Shown one piece after another: positions 6,714 to 13,557 of a stretch of 13,658 nt of DNA (within the stretch, counting starts at the first letter, position 1; each line of letters starts with the position of its first letter). The translations under genes were made by a program, and so were the position numbers. The notes beneath the pieces are model-generated. The model ran no database searches. It was not told the origin of the DNA and saw nothing but the letters and a program-made list of their open reading frames with translations. The stretch is from assembly GCA_028876585.1 (NCBI GenBank), contig JAGWRL010000092.1, positions 1-13,658 on the forward strand, in the 5' to 3' direction. Origin of the DNA: Pseudomonadota bacterium (GTDB taxonomy: Bacteria; Pseudomonadota; Alphaproteobacteria; Rhizobiales; Beijerinckiaceae).

Positions 6714-8357
6714 TTGTCCAAACCGACGCTGGCGCTGTCCTGCGCCCTGGCCGCGTTCGCTTTGGCGCCGGCGCCCGCCGCCGCCGATCCGGTTCACGCC
6801 GTCGCGCTGGACCCGACCACCAACTGGCAACCGCTGAGCGGCGCTTACGGCTTCACCATCACGCCGGCGCTCGATGCGGGCGTCATCCCCTCGGTCTCGC
6901 TCTGCCCCAACGCGGCCGACGACGCCAATTGCGTCGCCCTGACGGTGCAGCCGCGCGCGAGCGACGCCACGACGCCGTCGGTCTCAAGTTACACGGCGGC
7001 GCTGCCGGCGGCGTTGAGCCCCGCCTTCAAGCAAGCCTCGCGCGCCTATTACGCGCATGACTTCCTGATCCCGAACGACGTTTTCCGCCCGCTGATGTCG
7101 GCCGGTTTTCTCAAGGTCGAGGCGCAGGGCGTTGCGACCGCGTGGCTGGAAGTGGGCGTCACCTCGCGCTCTTACGCGATGTTCCTGACTTTGGTGGCGG
7201 TGTTGCTCGCGGCCTGGACCTTGTCGCGCTTCGCCCGGCGGCTCGGGGTTCCCGGCGCCAGGCAAACCGGCCTCGCCGCTTTGCGGTCGGCGCCGCTCAA
7301 GCTGATCGCCAGCTCGAACGGCTTCGCCAGCCTGTCGCAATTCCAGATCATGCTGTGGACCTTCGTCATCGGCGGCGGCGCCTTCTATGTCGTGGCGCTC
7401 AACGGGTCGCTGATTCCCATCAGCGCCGGCACGCTCGCCCTGCTCGGCATCTCCGGCGCCGCCGCGGTGCTGACCGAAGTGAAGAACAACATGCGCGCCG
7501 GCGTCTCCGGCGCGTCGATGGACAAGCCGAAGGGCGTGGGCAATCTCAACGTCCACAATGTCGAGAATTGTTCGGATCTGCTGGTCACCTGGACGCCGCC
7601 GCCGGACCGGGCGCCGATCGCCGCTTATGTCGTCGAATACAAGGCCGTGGCCAAGGACGGCGAGGCGGCGACGTCGGACGCCGGGTTGATCGGCGACATC
7701 AGGGAATGCGGCGTTCGGCTGGTGGGGCTCGCTGCCCAAAAGACCTACCACGTCAATGTCTGGGCGACCAACGCGGCCGGCGACGGCGACGACACCGACA
7801 GCGCGCCGGCCGGCGCGAATCTCGCCAACGAGGCGAAGACCGGCGAGGCCGACACGCTCGCCGCCGATGCTTACGACCTGCACGCCACGCTGAACCGGAC
7901 CACCGAATCCGCCATCGCGCTGGAATGGCGCGCGCCCGACGCCACGACGCGCTACGACGTGCAATTTCGCCGCGCTGACAGCCGCGACGAATGGCGCCGG
8001 GCGCCGCCCGATCCGCGCAACCCCGACAACGCCAGCGCGGTGGTGAAAGGGCTCGATTCCGGAGTCCTCTACCAGTTCCGCGTGCGCAAGAAGGACGAGG
8101 CGAACGGCTGGTCGAGGCCGGCCACGGCCTCCACCATCCACATTCCGCGCTGGAGCGATCTCGTCATCGACGCCAACCAACCCGCCGAGCTCGACGTCTC
8201 TCGCGTGCAGATGCTGATCTTCACCGTGATCTCAGCGATATTCGTAACGCTGAAAATCGCCGACAGCGGCGCCATTCCCGACATTCCGACCAATTATGTC
8301 GTGCTGATGGGCATCAGCAACACGGTCTACATCACCACCAAATACGTCCGCCGCTGA
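6714..8357 (+). CDS. Membrane protein with tandem fibronectin type III domains between two copies of a transmembrane-hairpin module
   Basis: 547 residues; TTG start at 6714, set by GGGGAGG five bases upstream. Not a gene I can name. Residues 1-24 are a signal peptide (cut near AAA-DP). Residues 25-150 form a probable periplasmic domain with a Cys64/Cys73 pair. TM1 is about 154-172, followed by basic RFARRLGVPGARQ. A two-helix module lies at about 206-256 (LSQFQIMLWTFVIGGGAF, then IPISAGTLALLGIS). Two FN3 domains follow, about 274-366 (VTWTPPPDRAPIAAYVVEYK; TYHVNVWATNAAGDG) and about 383-478 (IALEWRAPDATTRYDVQFRR; LYQFRVRKK). A second copy of the two-helix module (about 494-543: VSRVQMLIFTVISAIF, then IPTNYVVLMGIS) ends the protein at KYVRR. 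Basic flanks predict that the FN3 pair and the C-terminus face the cytoplasm. Downstream, the discoidin-FkbM gene converges with only 3 bp between stops. Function unknown; scaffold or sensor are guesses. Confidence 0.85.
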   Translation: MSKPTLALSCALAAFALAPAPAAADPVHAVALDPTTNWQPLSGAYGFTITPALDAGVIPSVSLCPNAADDANCVALTVQPRASDATTPSVSSYTAALPAALSPAFKQASRAYYAHDFLIPNDVFRPLMSAGFLKVEAQGVATAWLEVGVTSRSYAMFLTLVAVLLAAWTLSRFARRLGVPGARQTGLAALRSAPLKLIASSNGFASLSQFQIMLWTFVIGGGAFYVVALNGSLIPISAGTLALLGISGAAAVLTEVKNNMRAGVSGASMDKPKGVGNLNVHNVENCSDLLVTWTPPPDRAPIAAYVVEYKAVAKDGEAATSDAGLIGDIRECGVRLVGLAAQKTYHVNVWATNAAGDGDDTDSAPAGANLANEAKTGEADTLAADAYDLHATLNRTTESAIALEWRAPDATTRYDVQFRRADSRDEWRRAPPDPRNPDNASAVVKGLDSGVLYQFRVRKKDEANGWSRPATASTIHIPRWSDLVIDANQPAELDVSRVQMLIFTVISAIFVTLKIADSGAIPDIPTNYVVLMGISNTVYITTKYVRR

Positions 8358-8360
8358 CCC

Positions 8361-9515
8361 TCACCGCCGCAGCGCCGCCACACCCTGCCCCGACAGGTCG
8401 AGATCGACGACGAAGCCGTCGAGCGTCAGTTTGCGGATCAGCGCGTCGGTGCGCGCCTCGCCGACCGCCCACACATGCGTCTCCAAAATCACCAGCCGCA
8501 AGCCGCTGAGATCGGCCTGCATGAGCAGATCGACCTCGCCGCCTTCGATGTCGCAGATCAGCACGTTGGCGTTGGCGCGCGCGCGCTCCTCCTCGAAACA
8601 GAAGGTCGGCGTCGAGATCGTCCCCTCGCCGTCCTCGACCAGCCGCGAGGCCCAGAATTGCGGCGACACGTAAAACGCCAGCCGCGCGCCGGCGACGAAG
8701 CGGCTACGCGGCGTCAAAGCCCCGCAATAAGCGGCGATGTCGAGTCCATTGCGGGCGAAATTCGCTTTGGCGTCGGCGATCATCGCCGGATTGGCGTCGA
8801 AGGTGACGACCCGGTCGGCGCCGATCATGGCGGCCGCCGTCATCGACACCAGCCCGATCGCCGTTCCCACCTCCAGCGCGCGGTCGTCCGGCCGCAGCAG
8901 GCGGGTCACGAGGCCGCGCTCGCGATTCTCGTAGGAGCCGACCCGCAGCGCCGCGCCGATCTCGCGCCCATAATCCTGCGCGATCAGCAGGTCGAAGCCG
9001 CCGACCGGCGCAATCGCCCCCGCCCGCCCGGGCGGGACCGACCAGGCCGCCGCCAGCGCCCGATATTCGTCGCGCTGCCGGGGATCGTCGCCCGGCGCGC
9101 CGAACGCGGCGAACTGGCGGAAATGCAGGTGCCCGCGCCCATCCAGCCGCAGCCGCAGAAAGCGCGCCAGCGCCGGCGGCGCCAGATCGAGCCGATAGCG
9201 CGCCGCCGGCTCAACCCGCACGCTCTGCAACGGCCGCCATGCCGCGCCGTCGAGCGAGCCGAGCAGCGTGAACGCACCCAGCCGCTCCGCCATATCAGGC
9301 CGATTGTCGATCTCGACGCGATCAACCAGACAGGGGCGGCCGAGATCGACCTGCCACCACGGAAAGTATTCGTGCGCGGTGTGAAAGAAACGCGGCGAGG
9401 CGGCGTCGCCGCTGACGGCGACGGCGGCGTCGACCACGCGGCTCGGATCGGTCGACCAGTGCGAAATGGTGCTTTGCAAGGCCGGCCGGCGCAGCGCGAG
9501 ATTGACGGGATGCAT
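8361..9515 (-). CDS. Discoidin (F5/8 type C)-like domain fused to FkbM family methyltransferase
   Basis: 384 residues, two domains. Residues 1-140 read as a discoidin/F5-8C jelly-roll: NLALRRPALQSTISHW, a central HEYFPWWQVDLGRP with VDRVEIDNR, then FTLLGSLDGAAWRPLQ and ARFLRLRLDG. Residues 195-384 are an FkbM-type SAM-dependent methyltransferase: ALEVGTAIGLVSM (about 213-225) as motif I, VVTFDANPAMIADAKANFARNG (D240 likely binds SAM ribose), and the family hallmark ICDIEGGEVDLL (320-331). FkbM enzymes O-methylate sugars or polyketides; the discoidin domain is usually a carbohydrate-binding module, so the substrate may be a glycan (inference). No signal peptide is seen, so it acts in the cytoplasm. 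The ATG at 9515 is 3 bp after the stop of the upstream EamA transporter, so co-transcription is likely. Confidence 0.88.
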   Translation of the reverse strand: MHPVNLALRRPALQSTISHWSTDPSRVVDAAVAVSGDAASPRFFHTAHEYFPWWQVDLGRPCLVDRVEIDNRPDMAERLGAFTLLGSLDGAAWRPLQSVRVEPAARYRLDLAPPALARFLRLRLDGRGHLHFRQFAAFGAPGDDPRQRDEYRALAAAWSVPPGRAGAIAPVGGFDLLIAQDYGREIGAALRVGSYENRERGLVTRLLRPDDRALEVGTAIGLVSMTAAAMIGADRVVTFDANPAMIADAKANFARNGLDIAAYCGALTPRSRFVAGARLAFYVSPQFWASRLVEDGEGTISTPTFCFEEERARANANVLICDIEGGEVDLLMQADLSGLRLVILETHVWAVGEARTDALIRKLTLDGFVVDLDLSGQGVAALRR

Positions 9516-9518
9516 GCC

Positions 9519-10412
9519 TCAGACCCCCGCCCGCACCGGCCAGCTCACCATCACGATGCCGGCCGCCACGCCGCCCAGCGCCAGCAGGAAGGTCGGCGTC
9601 GGCGTCTCGCCGAGCGCCAGCCAGCCTTCAAGCACCCCCACCACCGGCGAGATGAAGGTCAAAGCCGAGAGTTCGGGCGCGCGGTAGCGCTTCAGCAACC
9701 AGAACCAGACGAGATAGGTCACGCCGACCACCAGCGCCCCCTGATACAGCAGCGCCGCCACCGCGCCGGCGGAGGGCTTTGCGGGAAAAGGCTCGCCCAA
9801 CCAGAGCGCGAGCGGAGCGGAAAGCAGGGTCGCCACGAGGATCTGATAGAGCAGCGTCTTGGTCGGGTCCATCGCGCGCAGCCGCGTCGCCTTGATCAGC
9901 AGCGTCGAGGCGCCCCAGAGCGCCGCCGCGCCGAGCGCCAGCGCATCGCCCAACAGCCCGCCCGCCGGCCGATAAAACCCCAGCGCCACGCCCAGAAACG
10001 CCAGCGCCACGCCGCCCCATTGCCAAGGCGCGAGCCGCTCGCTCGGCAGCACGACGACCGCGCCGAGCGCGACGAAGAACGGCGCCGTGAAAAAGAACAC
10101 CACCGCGCTCGCCGCCGTGGTGCGCTCGACGGCGAAGAACAGCAGCACGAATTCGAGCGTGAACAGCAGGCCCGCGAACAGCCCGAGCGCATAAGTCCCG
10201 TCGCGGGAAAACACCTGAGGGCGAAACGCCGCGGCATAGCCGCCGACCAGCGCCGCGCCGATGCCGTTGCGCAGCGCGCATTGCGTCATCGGCCCGAAGT
10301 CGTGCAAGGCGATTTTCGCCGCCACCTGATTGCCGCCCCAGGCCGCGCACAGCACGCTCATCAGCAGAATCGCGAAACGGTCGAGCGGCTTGGCCATGGC
10401 GTGTTGGGCCAT
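9519..10412 (-). CDS. EamA/DMT superfamily transporter (RhaT/YddG-like permease)
   Basis: 297-residue inner-membrane protein with about ten hydrophobic helices arranged as two EamA repeats, the usual size for drug/metabolite transporters. The first repeat begins AILLMSVLCAAWGGNQVAAK and includes ALRNGIGAALVGG and LLFFAVERTTAASAVVFFFT. The second begins LLGDALALGAAALWGASTLL and includes ALTFISPVVGVLEGWLALGE before the last helix (ALGGVAAGIVMVSW). Members export or import amino acids, sugars or small metabolites; the substrate cannot be read. The start may be ATG 10412 or the ATG five codons later (10397); neither has a strong ribosome binding site. It is followed after 3 bp by the discoidin-FkbM methyltransferase on the same strand. 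Confidence 0.92.
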   Translation of the reverse strand: MAQHAMAKPLDRFAILLMSVLCAAWGGNQVAAKIALHDFGPMTQCALRNGIGAALVGGYAAAFRPQVFSRDGTYALGLFAGLLFTLEFVLLFFAVERTTAASAVVFFFTAPFFVALGAVVVLPSERLAPWQWGGVALAFLGVALGFYRPAGGLLGDALALGAAALWGASTLLIKATRLRAMDPTKTLLYQILVATLLSAPLALWLGEPFPAKPSAGAVAALLYQGALVVGVTYLVWFWLLKRYRAPELSALTFISPVVGVLEGWLALGETPTPTFLLALGGVAAGIVMVSWPVRAGV

Positions 10413-10450
10413 ATCGCCGCGCCGTCCGCAAGGGGCGGCCCGAAATAGCG

Positions 10451-10482
10451 GAGGGGCGGGCCTTTCCTGGGACCCGCCCCTC
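10451..10482 (-). terminator. GC-rich hairpin between nlpD-like gene and DMT transporter gene
   Basis: A perfect 10-bp inverted repeat (GAGGGGCGGG / CCCGCCCCTC) with a 12-base loop, about 100 bp after the stop of the nlpD/dipM-like gene and 39 bp before the transporter start. It lacks a T-run on either side, so it is a weak intrinsic terminator candidate, or an mRNA 3'-end or leader hairpin. Confidence 0.4.
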
Positions 10483-10582
10483 GCCTGTGCGTCGCTATTC
10501 CGAACCGCTTGTCTCGTGGCTCTCGGATAAGCGACGTCCCGTCCGGGCGACCGCGCGGCCGCCCGTTATTCCATGCCCGCCT

Positions 10583-11860
10583 TTATAGACCGGCGAGGTA
10601 ATTGGTGGGATCGACCGGCGTCTGGCCGCGCCGCAGCTCGAAATGCAGTTGCGGGGTGGAGACGTCGCCGGTCTGGCCGGATTTGGCGATCACCTGGCCG
10701 CGCTTGACCGAATCGCCGCTCTTCACGTCGAGTTCGCCATTGTTGGCGTAGGCGGTGACGAAGCCGTTGGTGTGGCGGATCAGCACCAGATTGCCGTAGC
10801 CCTTCAACGCGCTGCCGGCATAGGCGACCTTGCCGTCCTCGGAGGCGCGCACCGAAGTGCCCTCGGGCAACGCGATATTGATGCCGTCGTTGCCGCCGGA
10901 CTTGAAGCCCTGAATGATGCGGCCGCGCGCCGGCCAGCGGAACTGGCCGTTCTCGGCCGCTTTCGTCGCGTCGTCGCTGGAAGCGGTGGCCACATTGCCG
11001 GTCGGCGTCTTGTCGACCTCGGGCCTGCGGGCGACTTCAACCTTGGCCGGCTTGGCCGCCTCGGCGGCCTTCGCGGGCTTGTCGGTCTTGGCGACCTTCT
11101 CGGTCTTGGCCGGCTTCTCGACCTTGGCGAGCTTCTCCGGTTCGCTCTTCTTCGGCTTCTCGGCCTTGGCGAGCTTCTTCGCGTCGCGCTCCTCGTGCGC
11201 CTTGGCTTCCGCCTTGCGGTCCTTGTGGGAGACCTCGGCCTTGCGGTCGTCGTCGCTGGAATCGTCGCGCGCGTCGCGCTTGGCGACATGGCGCGGCTTT
11301 TCCTTCGCGTCGCGCGGTTCGGCCTCGGCTTTGGCTGCCGTGGTCGCGCCGTTGGCGTTGTAGACGGGAATGACGACCCGCATGCCGCTGTGAATCTCGC
11401 TGCGCGAATGCAGGCCGTTGGCGCTCAGCAGCGCCGCCTCGGGCACGCCGTAGCGGCTCGACAGCGCAGCGGCGTCGTCGCCCGCGCCGACCACGATCGG
11501 CGAGCCGCCGACCGCCGTCCAGCCTTTCGCGGTGCCGCCGACGGGTTCGATGCGCGACCGGATCGCGCCGGTGGCCTCGGGCGCCGGGGTGGCGGCGGCG
11601 GCGACCGCGCTCGGGCTCGGCCGGGCGGCGGTGGCGTAATTGTTGTTGTAGGGCTTGCCCGCCGCCAGCGGCGACGACGACACCCGCGGCGTCGGCGCGA
11701 CGGCGTCGTTGGACGCGGTTGCGAAAGGATTGGAAAAGGGATTTCCCCCGTCGGCGAAACGCGTCGCGTCCGCGCAACCCGACAGCCAGATCCCGACCAG
11801 ACCCGTCAACGCGAAACGAAAAGCGTTTCGTCGAACGGCCAATGCGACGCCCTCACTCAT
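10583..11860 (-). CDS. nlpD: NlpD/DipM-like lipoprotein: LysM plus catalytically degenerate LytM (M23) domain
   Basis: 425-residue cell-division/peptidoglycan factor. The N-terminus has a lipoprotein signal with lipobox LSGC (Cys29), so the mature protein is lipid-anchored in the periplasm. One LysM peptidoglycan-binding domain lies at about 118-166 (SRYGVPEAALLSANGL). A long Lys/Ala/Glu/Pro-rich linker (about 175-300) joins it to a C-terminal LytM/M23 fold (about 307-420: GRIIQGFKSGGNDGINIALP, then GYGNLVLIRH). The M23 zinc ligands are replaced: Asn324 and Asn328 in NDGIN (normally HxxxD), and Gln404 in QLHFELR (normally HLH). The upstream catalytic His is Asn373; His406 remains. E. coli NlpD and EnvC and Caulobacter DipM, also degenerate, activate or recruit amidases instead of cutting. 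The surE-pcm-nlpD order supports the call. The 114-bp gap after pcm may hold its own promoter. Confidence 0.9.
   Translation of the reverse strand: MSEGVALAVRRNAFRFALTGLVGIWLSGCADATRFADGGNPFSNPFATASNDAVAPTPRVSSSPLAAGKPYNNNYATAARPSPSAVAAAATPAPEATGAIRSRIEPVGGTAKGWTAVGGSPIVVGAGDDAAALSSRYGVPEAALLSANGLHSRSEIHSGMRVVIPVYNANGATTAAKAEAEPRDAKEKPRHVAKRDARDDSSDDDRKAEVSHKDRKAEAKAHEERDAKKLAKAEKPKKSEPEKLAKVEKPAKTEKVAKTDKPAKAAEAAKPAKVEVARRPEVDKTPTGNVATASSDDATKAAENGQFRWPARGRIIQGFKSGGNDGINIALPEGTSVRASEDGKVAYAGSALKGYGNLVLIRHTNGFVTAYANNGELDVKSGDSVKRGQVIAKSGQTGDVSTPQLHFELRRGQTPVDPTNYLAGL
11033..11179 (-). repeat. Coding low-complexity repeat in the nlpD-like linker
   Basis: This part of the linker (residues about 228-276) is built of imperfect short units of the form AK-x-EKP-x-K, for example KLAKAEKPKK, KLAKVEKPAK and KVAKTDKPAK. 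The DNA shows it too: CTTGGCGAGCTTCT occurs at about 11125 and about 11165, roughly 40 bp apart. Such tracts change length readily between strains. Confidence 0.7.
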
Positions 11861-11974
11861 CGGCTTAAACCCACCCCACGCAACCCACTATGGGACGCAC
11901 CATGAAGGCGCGCGGTTAAGGCCGGGTTTAAGATGAATCCTTGGTGTCGCGACGAAGTAAAAAAGTTTCGCGGC
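11861..11974 (-). promoter_or_regulatory. Intergenic region between pcm and the nlpD-like gene
   Basis: A 114-bp gap inside an otherwise tight gene set. Close after the pcm stop the minus strand has a TTTTTT run (complement of 11950-11955) preceded by only a weak CGCG-based stem, so termination is doubtful. Two TTAA boxes at 11916-11919 and 11928-11931 are 8 bp apart. Confidence 0.3.
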
Positions 11975-12637
11975 TCAAAGCGCGCGCATCAGCCCCACCA
12001 CCAGCGGCGTCAGCGTCCTGACCGGCCCGAGCGCCTCCGCCTGCACGCCGCCGTCGGCCGCGCGGGTCAGGCGGACGATGCGCTGCGCGTCCTCATCGAC
12101 GATCGCCGCCACCAGCGCGCCGCCCGGCGTCAGCCAGCGGGTGAGCCGCGGCGCGGGCGGCTCGATCAGCGCGTGCACGATCACCCGGTCGTAGCGCGTC
12201 TCCTTGGCGCTCGGCGCGAGGCCGTCGGCGTAGAGCACCCGCACATTGTCGAGCCCGAACGCGGCCAGCCGCGCCCCCGCCTCCACCGCCAGCAACTGGC
12301 AGCGCTCCAGCGACACCACCTCGCCGGCGATCTGGGCCAGCAAGGCGGCGGCGTAGCCGGAGCCGGCGCCGATCTCCAGCACGCGGTGCGACGAATTGAC
12401 GCGCAGCGCCTCGATCATCGCGGCCGCCGTCGAGGGCGGCGGCGCGGTCTGGCCGCCGCCGATCGGCAGCGCGATGTCGCGCGCGGCGATGTCGGCGTAG
12501 CGCTGCGGCACGAAGAACGAGCGCGGCGTGCGCTCCAGCGCGCGCAACACGCGCAGGTCGCCAAGCCCGCGCTGCCGCATCTTCAGCGTGAACTGCGCCC
12601 GCTCGCGCGCTTCCAACTCCGTCGCCGCGCCGGTCAT
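11975..12637 (-). CDS. pcm: Protein-L-isoaspartate O-methyltransferase family protein, divergent active-site loop
   Basis: SAM-dependent enzyme family that methylates L-isoaspartyl residues in aged proteins and so starts their repair. 220 residues, standard length. The N-terminal helices carry the family pattern VLRALERTPRSFFVP. SAM motif I is VLEIGAGSGYAAALLA (86-101), followed by VVSLERCQLLAVEAGARLA and VRVLYADGL. The normally conserved loop GQT-I-S-Q-P reads GQTAPPP (62-68), so the conserved Ser is Pro66. The later IVTAAP-type motif reads IVHALI (153-158). Rhizobial proteins at this locus are also divergent there (recollection), so activity on isoaspartate is uncertain. The ATG at 12637 follows the surE stop by 4 bp; GAGGG, overlapping the surE stop region, is its ribosome binding site. 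Confidence 0.88.
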   Translation of the reverse strand: MTGAATELEARERAQFTLKMRQRGLGDLRVLRALERTPRSFFVPQRYADIAARDIALPIGGGQTAPPPSTAAAMIEALRVNSSHRVLEIGAGSGYAAALLAQIAGEVVSLERCQLLAVEAGARLAAFGLDNVRVLYADGLAPSAKETRYDRVIVHALIEPPAPRLTRWLTPGGALVAAIVDEDAQRIVRLTRAADGGVQAEALGPVRTLTPLVVGLMRAL

Positions 12638-12641
12638 GCCC

Positions 12642-13412
12642 TCATCCCGCCGCGAAGGCCTCGGCGTAGCGCCGCCGCTCGGCCTCGTCGGTGAGGTCGA
12701 TGCGCAGCGGCGTCACCGAGACTTTATGCGCCGCCAGCGCCTCCAGATCGGTGCCCTGCCCCGGCGTGAAGCCGGCGCGCTGGAACATCAGCCAGTAATA
12801 GGGAATGTTGCGGCCGTCGCGCCGCTCCTCGATCCGCAGCAGCTCCGCGTCGCGCCGCCCCTGCGCCGCCACCACCACGCCCTTGACGTCGGCCGCCGCG
12901 CAAGGCGGGAAATTGACGTTGACCAGCACGCCGGGCGGTATGCCGATGTCGAGGATTTTCTGGATCGCCTGCGGCGCGAACGCCTCCGCCGCGTCCCAGA
13001 TCGGCCGCTCGCGCCCCTCGATGCCGCCATAGGATTGCGACAGCGCGATCGATTTGATGCCGAGCAGCGTGCCCTCGATCGCGGCGGCGATGGTGCCGGA
13101 ATAGGTGACGTCCTCGGCGACGTTCTGGCCGCGATTGACGCCCGACAGCACGAGATCCGGCGGCTTGTCGGCGAGGATGCGCTTGCACGCCATCAGCACG
13201 CAATCGGTCGGCGTGCCCTGCACCGCGAAATGCTTGGGCGCGACCTCGCGCAGCCGCAGCGGGCTCGACAGCGAGAACGAATGCGCCACGCCCGACTGGT
13301 CGGTCTCCGGCGCGACGATCCACACATCGTCGGAGAACTGGGAGGCGATGCGCTCCAGGAGCTTGAGGCCCGCGGCGTGAACGCCGTCGTCGTTGGTCAG
13401 CAGAATGCGCAT
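12642..13412 (-). CDS. surE: 5'/3'-nucleotidase SurE
   Basis: Metal-dependent survival protein that removes phosphate from nucleoside 5'- and 3'-monophosphates (and short polyphosphate in E. coli) in the cytoplasm. 256 residues, full length. The metal site is intact: Asp8-Asp9 in MRILLTNDDG, Ser40 in DQSGVAHS and Asn93 in LSGVNRGQN. Other family blocks are FAVQGTPTDCV, YSGTIAAAIEG and the late SVTPLRIDLTD. It is the first gene of a surE-pcm pair followed by the nlpD-like gene, an order shared with many proteobacteria. In alphaproteobacteria serS and tat genes often precede surE; here the preceding gene is hppA, separated by a terminator. Confidence 0.97.
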   Translation of the reverse strand: MRILLTNDDGVHAAGLKLLERIASQFSDDVWIVAPETDQSGVAHSFSLSSPLRLREVAPKHFAVQGTPTDCVLMACKRILADKPPDLVLSGVNRGQNVAEDVTYSGTIAAAIEGTLLGIKSIALSQSYGGIEGRERPIWDAAEAFAPQAIQKILDIGIPPGVLVNVNFPPCAAADVKGVVVAAQGRRDAELLRIEERRDGRNIPYYWLMFQRAGFTPGQGTDLEALAAHKVSVTPLRIDLTDEAERRRYAEAFAAG

Positions 13413-13504
13413 GGAGCCGTCTCGTCGCTAGGGTTGCGGCCGCTTTTAGCGCGCGCCGGCGATTCGCGCGACAGCCGCGCGCCATCCGCCGCCGGCAGCG
13501 CAAT

Positions 13505-13536
13505 AAAAAAGGCGCCGGAACGTTCCGGCGCCTTTT
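13505..13536 (-). terminator. Rho-independent terminator after hppA (bidirectional form)
   Basis: A perfect 22-bp palindrome (13511-13532, GGCGCCGGA stem, ACGT loop) is flanked by six A on the left and four T on the right. Read on the minus strand it is a strong stem followed by TTTTTT, 26 bp after the hppA stop, and so should end hppA transcription before surE. Confidence 0.9.
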
Positions 13537-13557
13537 CTGTCGTGGATCGCGAGGGGA

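Noticed and set aside
8475..10448. A 657-codon open frame on the plus strand opposite the FkbM and transporter genes
   Set aside because: Its product is a monotonous Arg/Gln/His/Ala-rich chain with no domain; the minus strand has two complete family proteins. A typical effect of high GC at third positions.
10643..11905. A 420-codon open plus-strand frame opposite the nlpD-like gene
   Set aside because: Gly/Leu/Arg repeat-like product generated by the Lys/Ala-rich repeats on the other strand; no ribosome binding site or domain.
11916..11931. Possible CtrA site (TTAA pair) upstream of the nlpD-like gene
   Set aside because: The two TTAA boxes are 8 bp apart, not the 7 of the consensus, so I do not call it.
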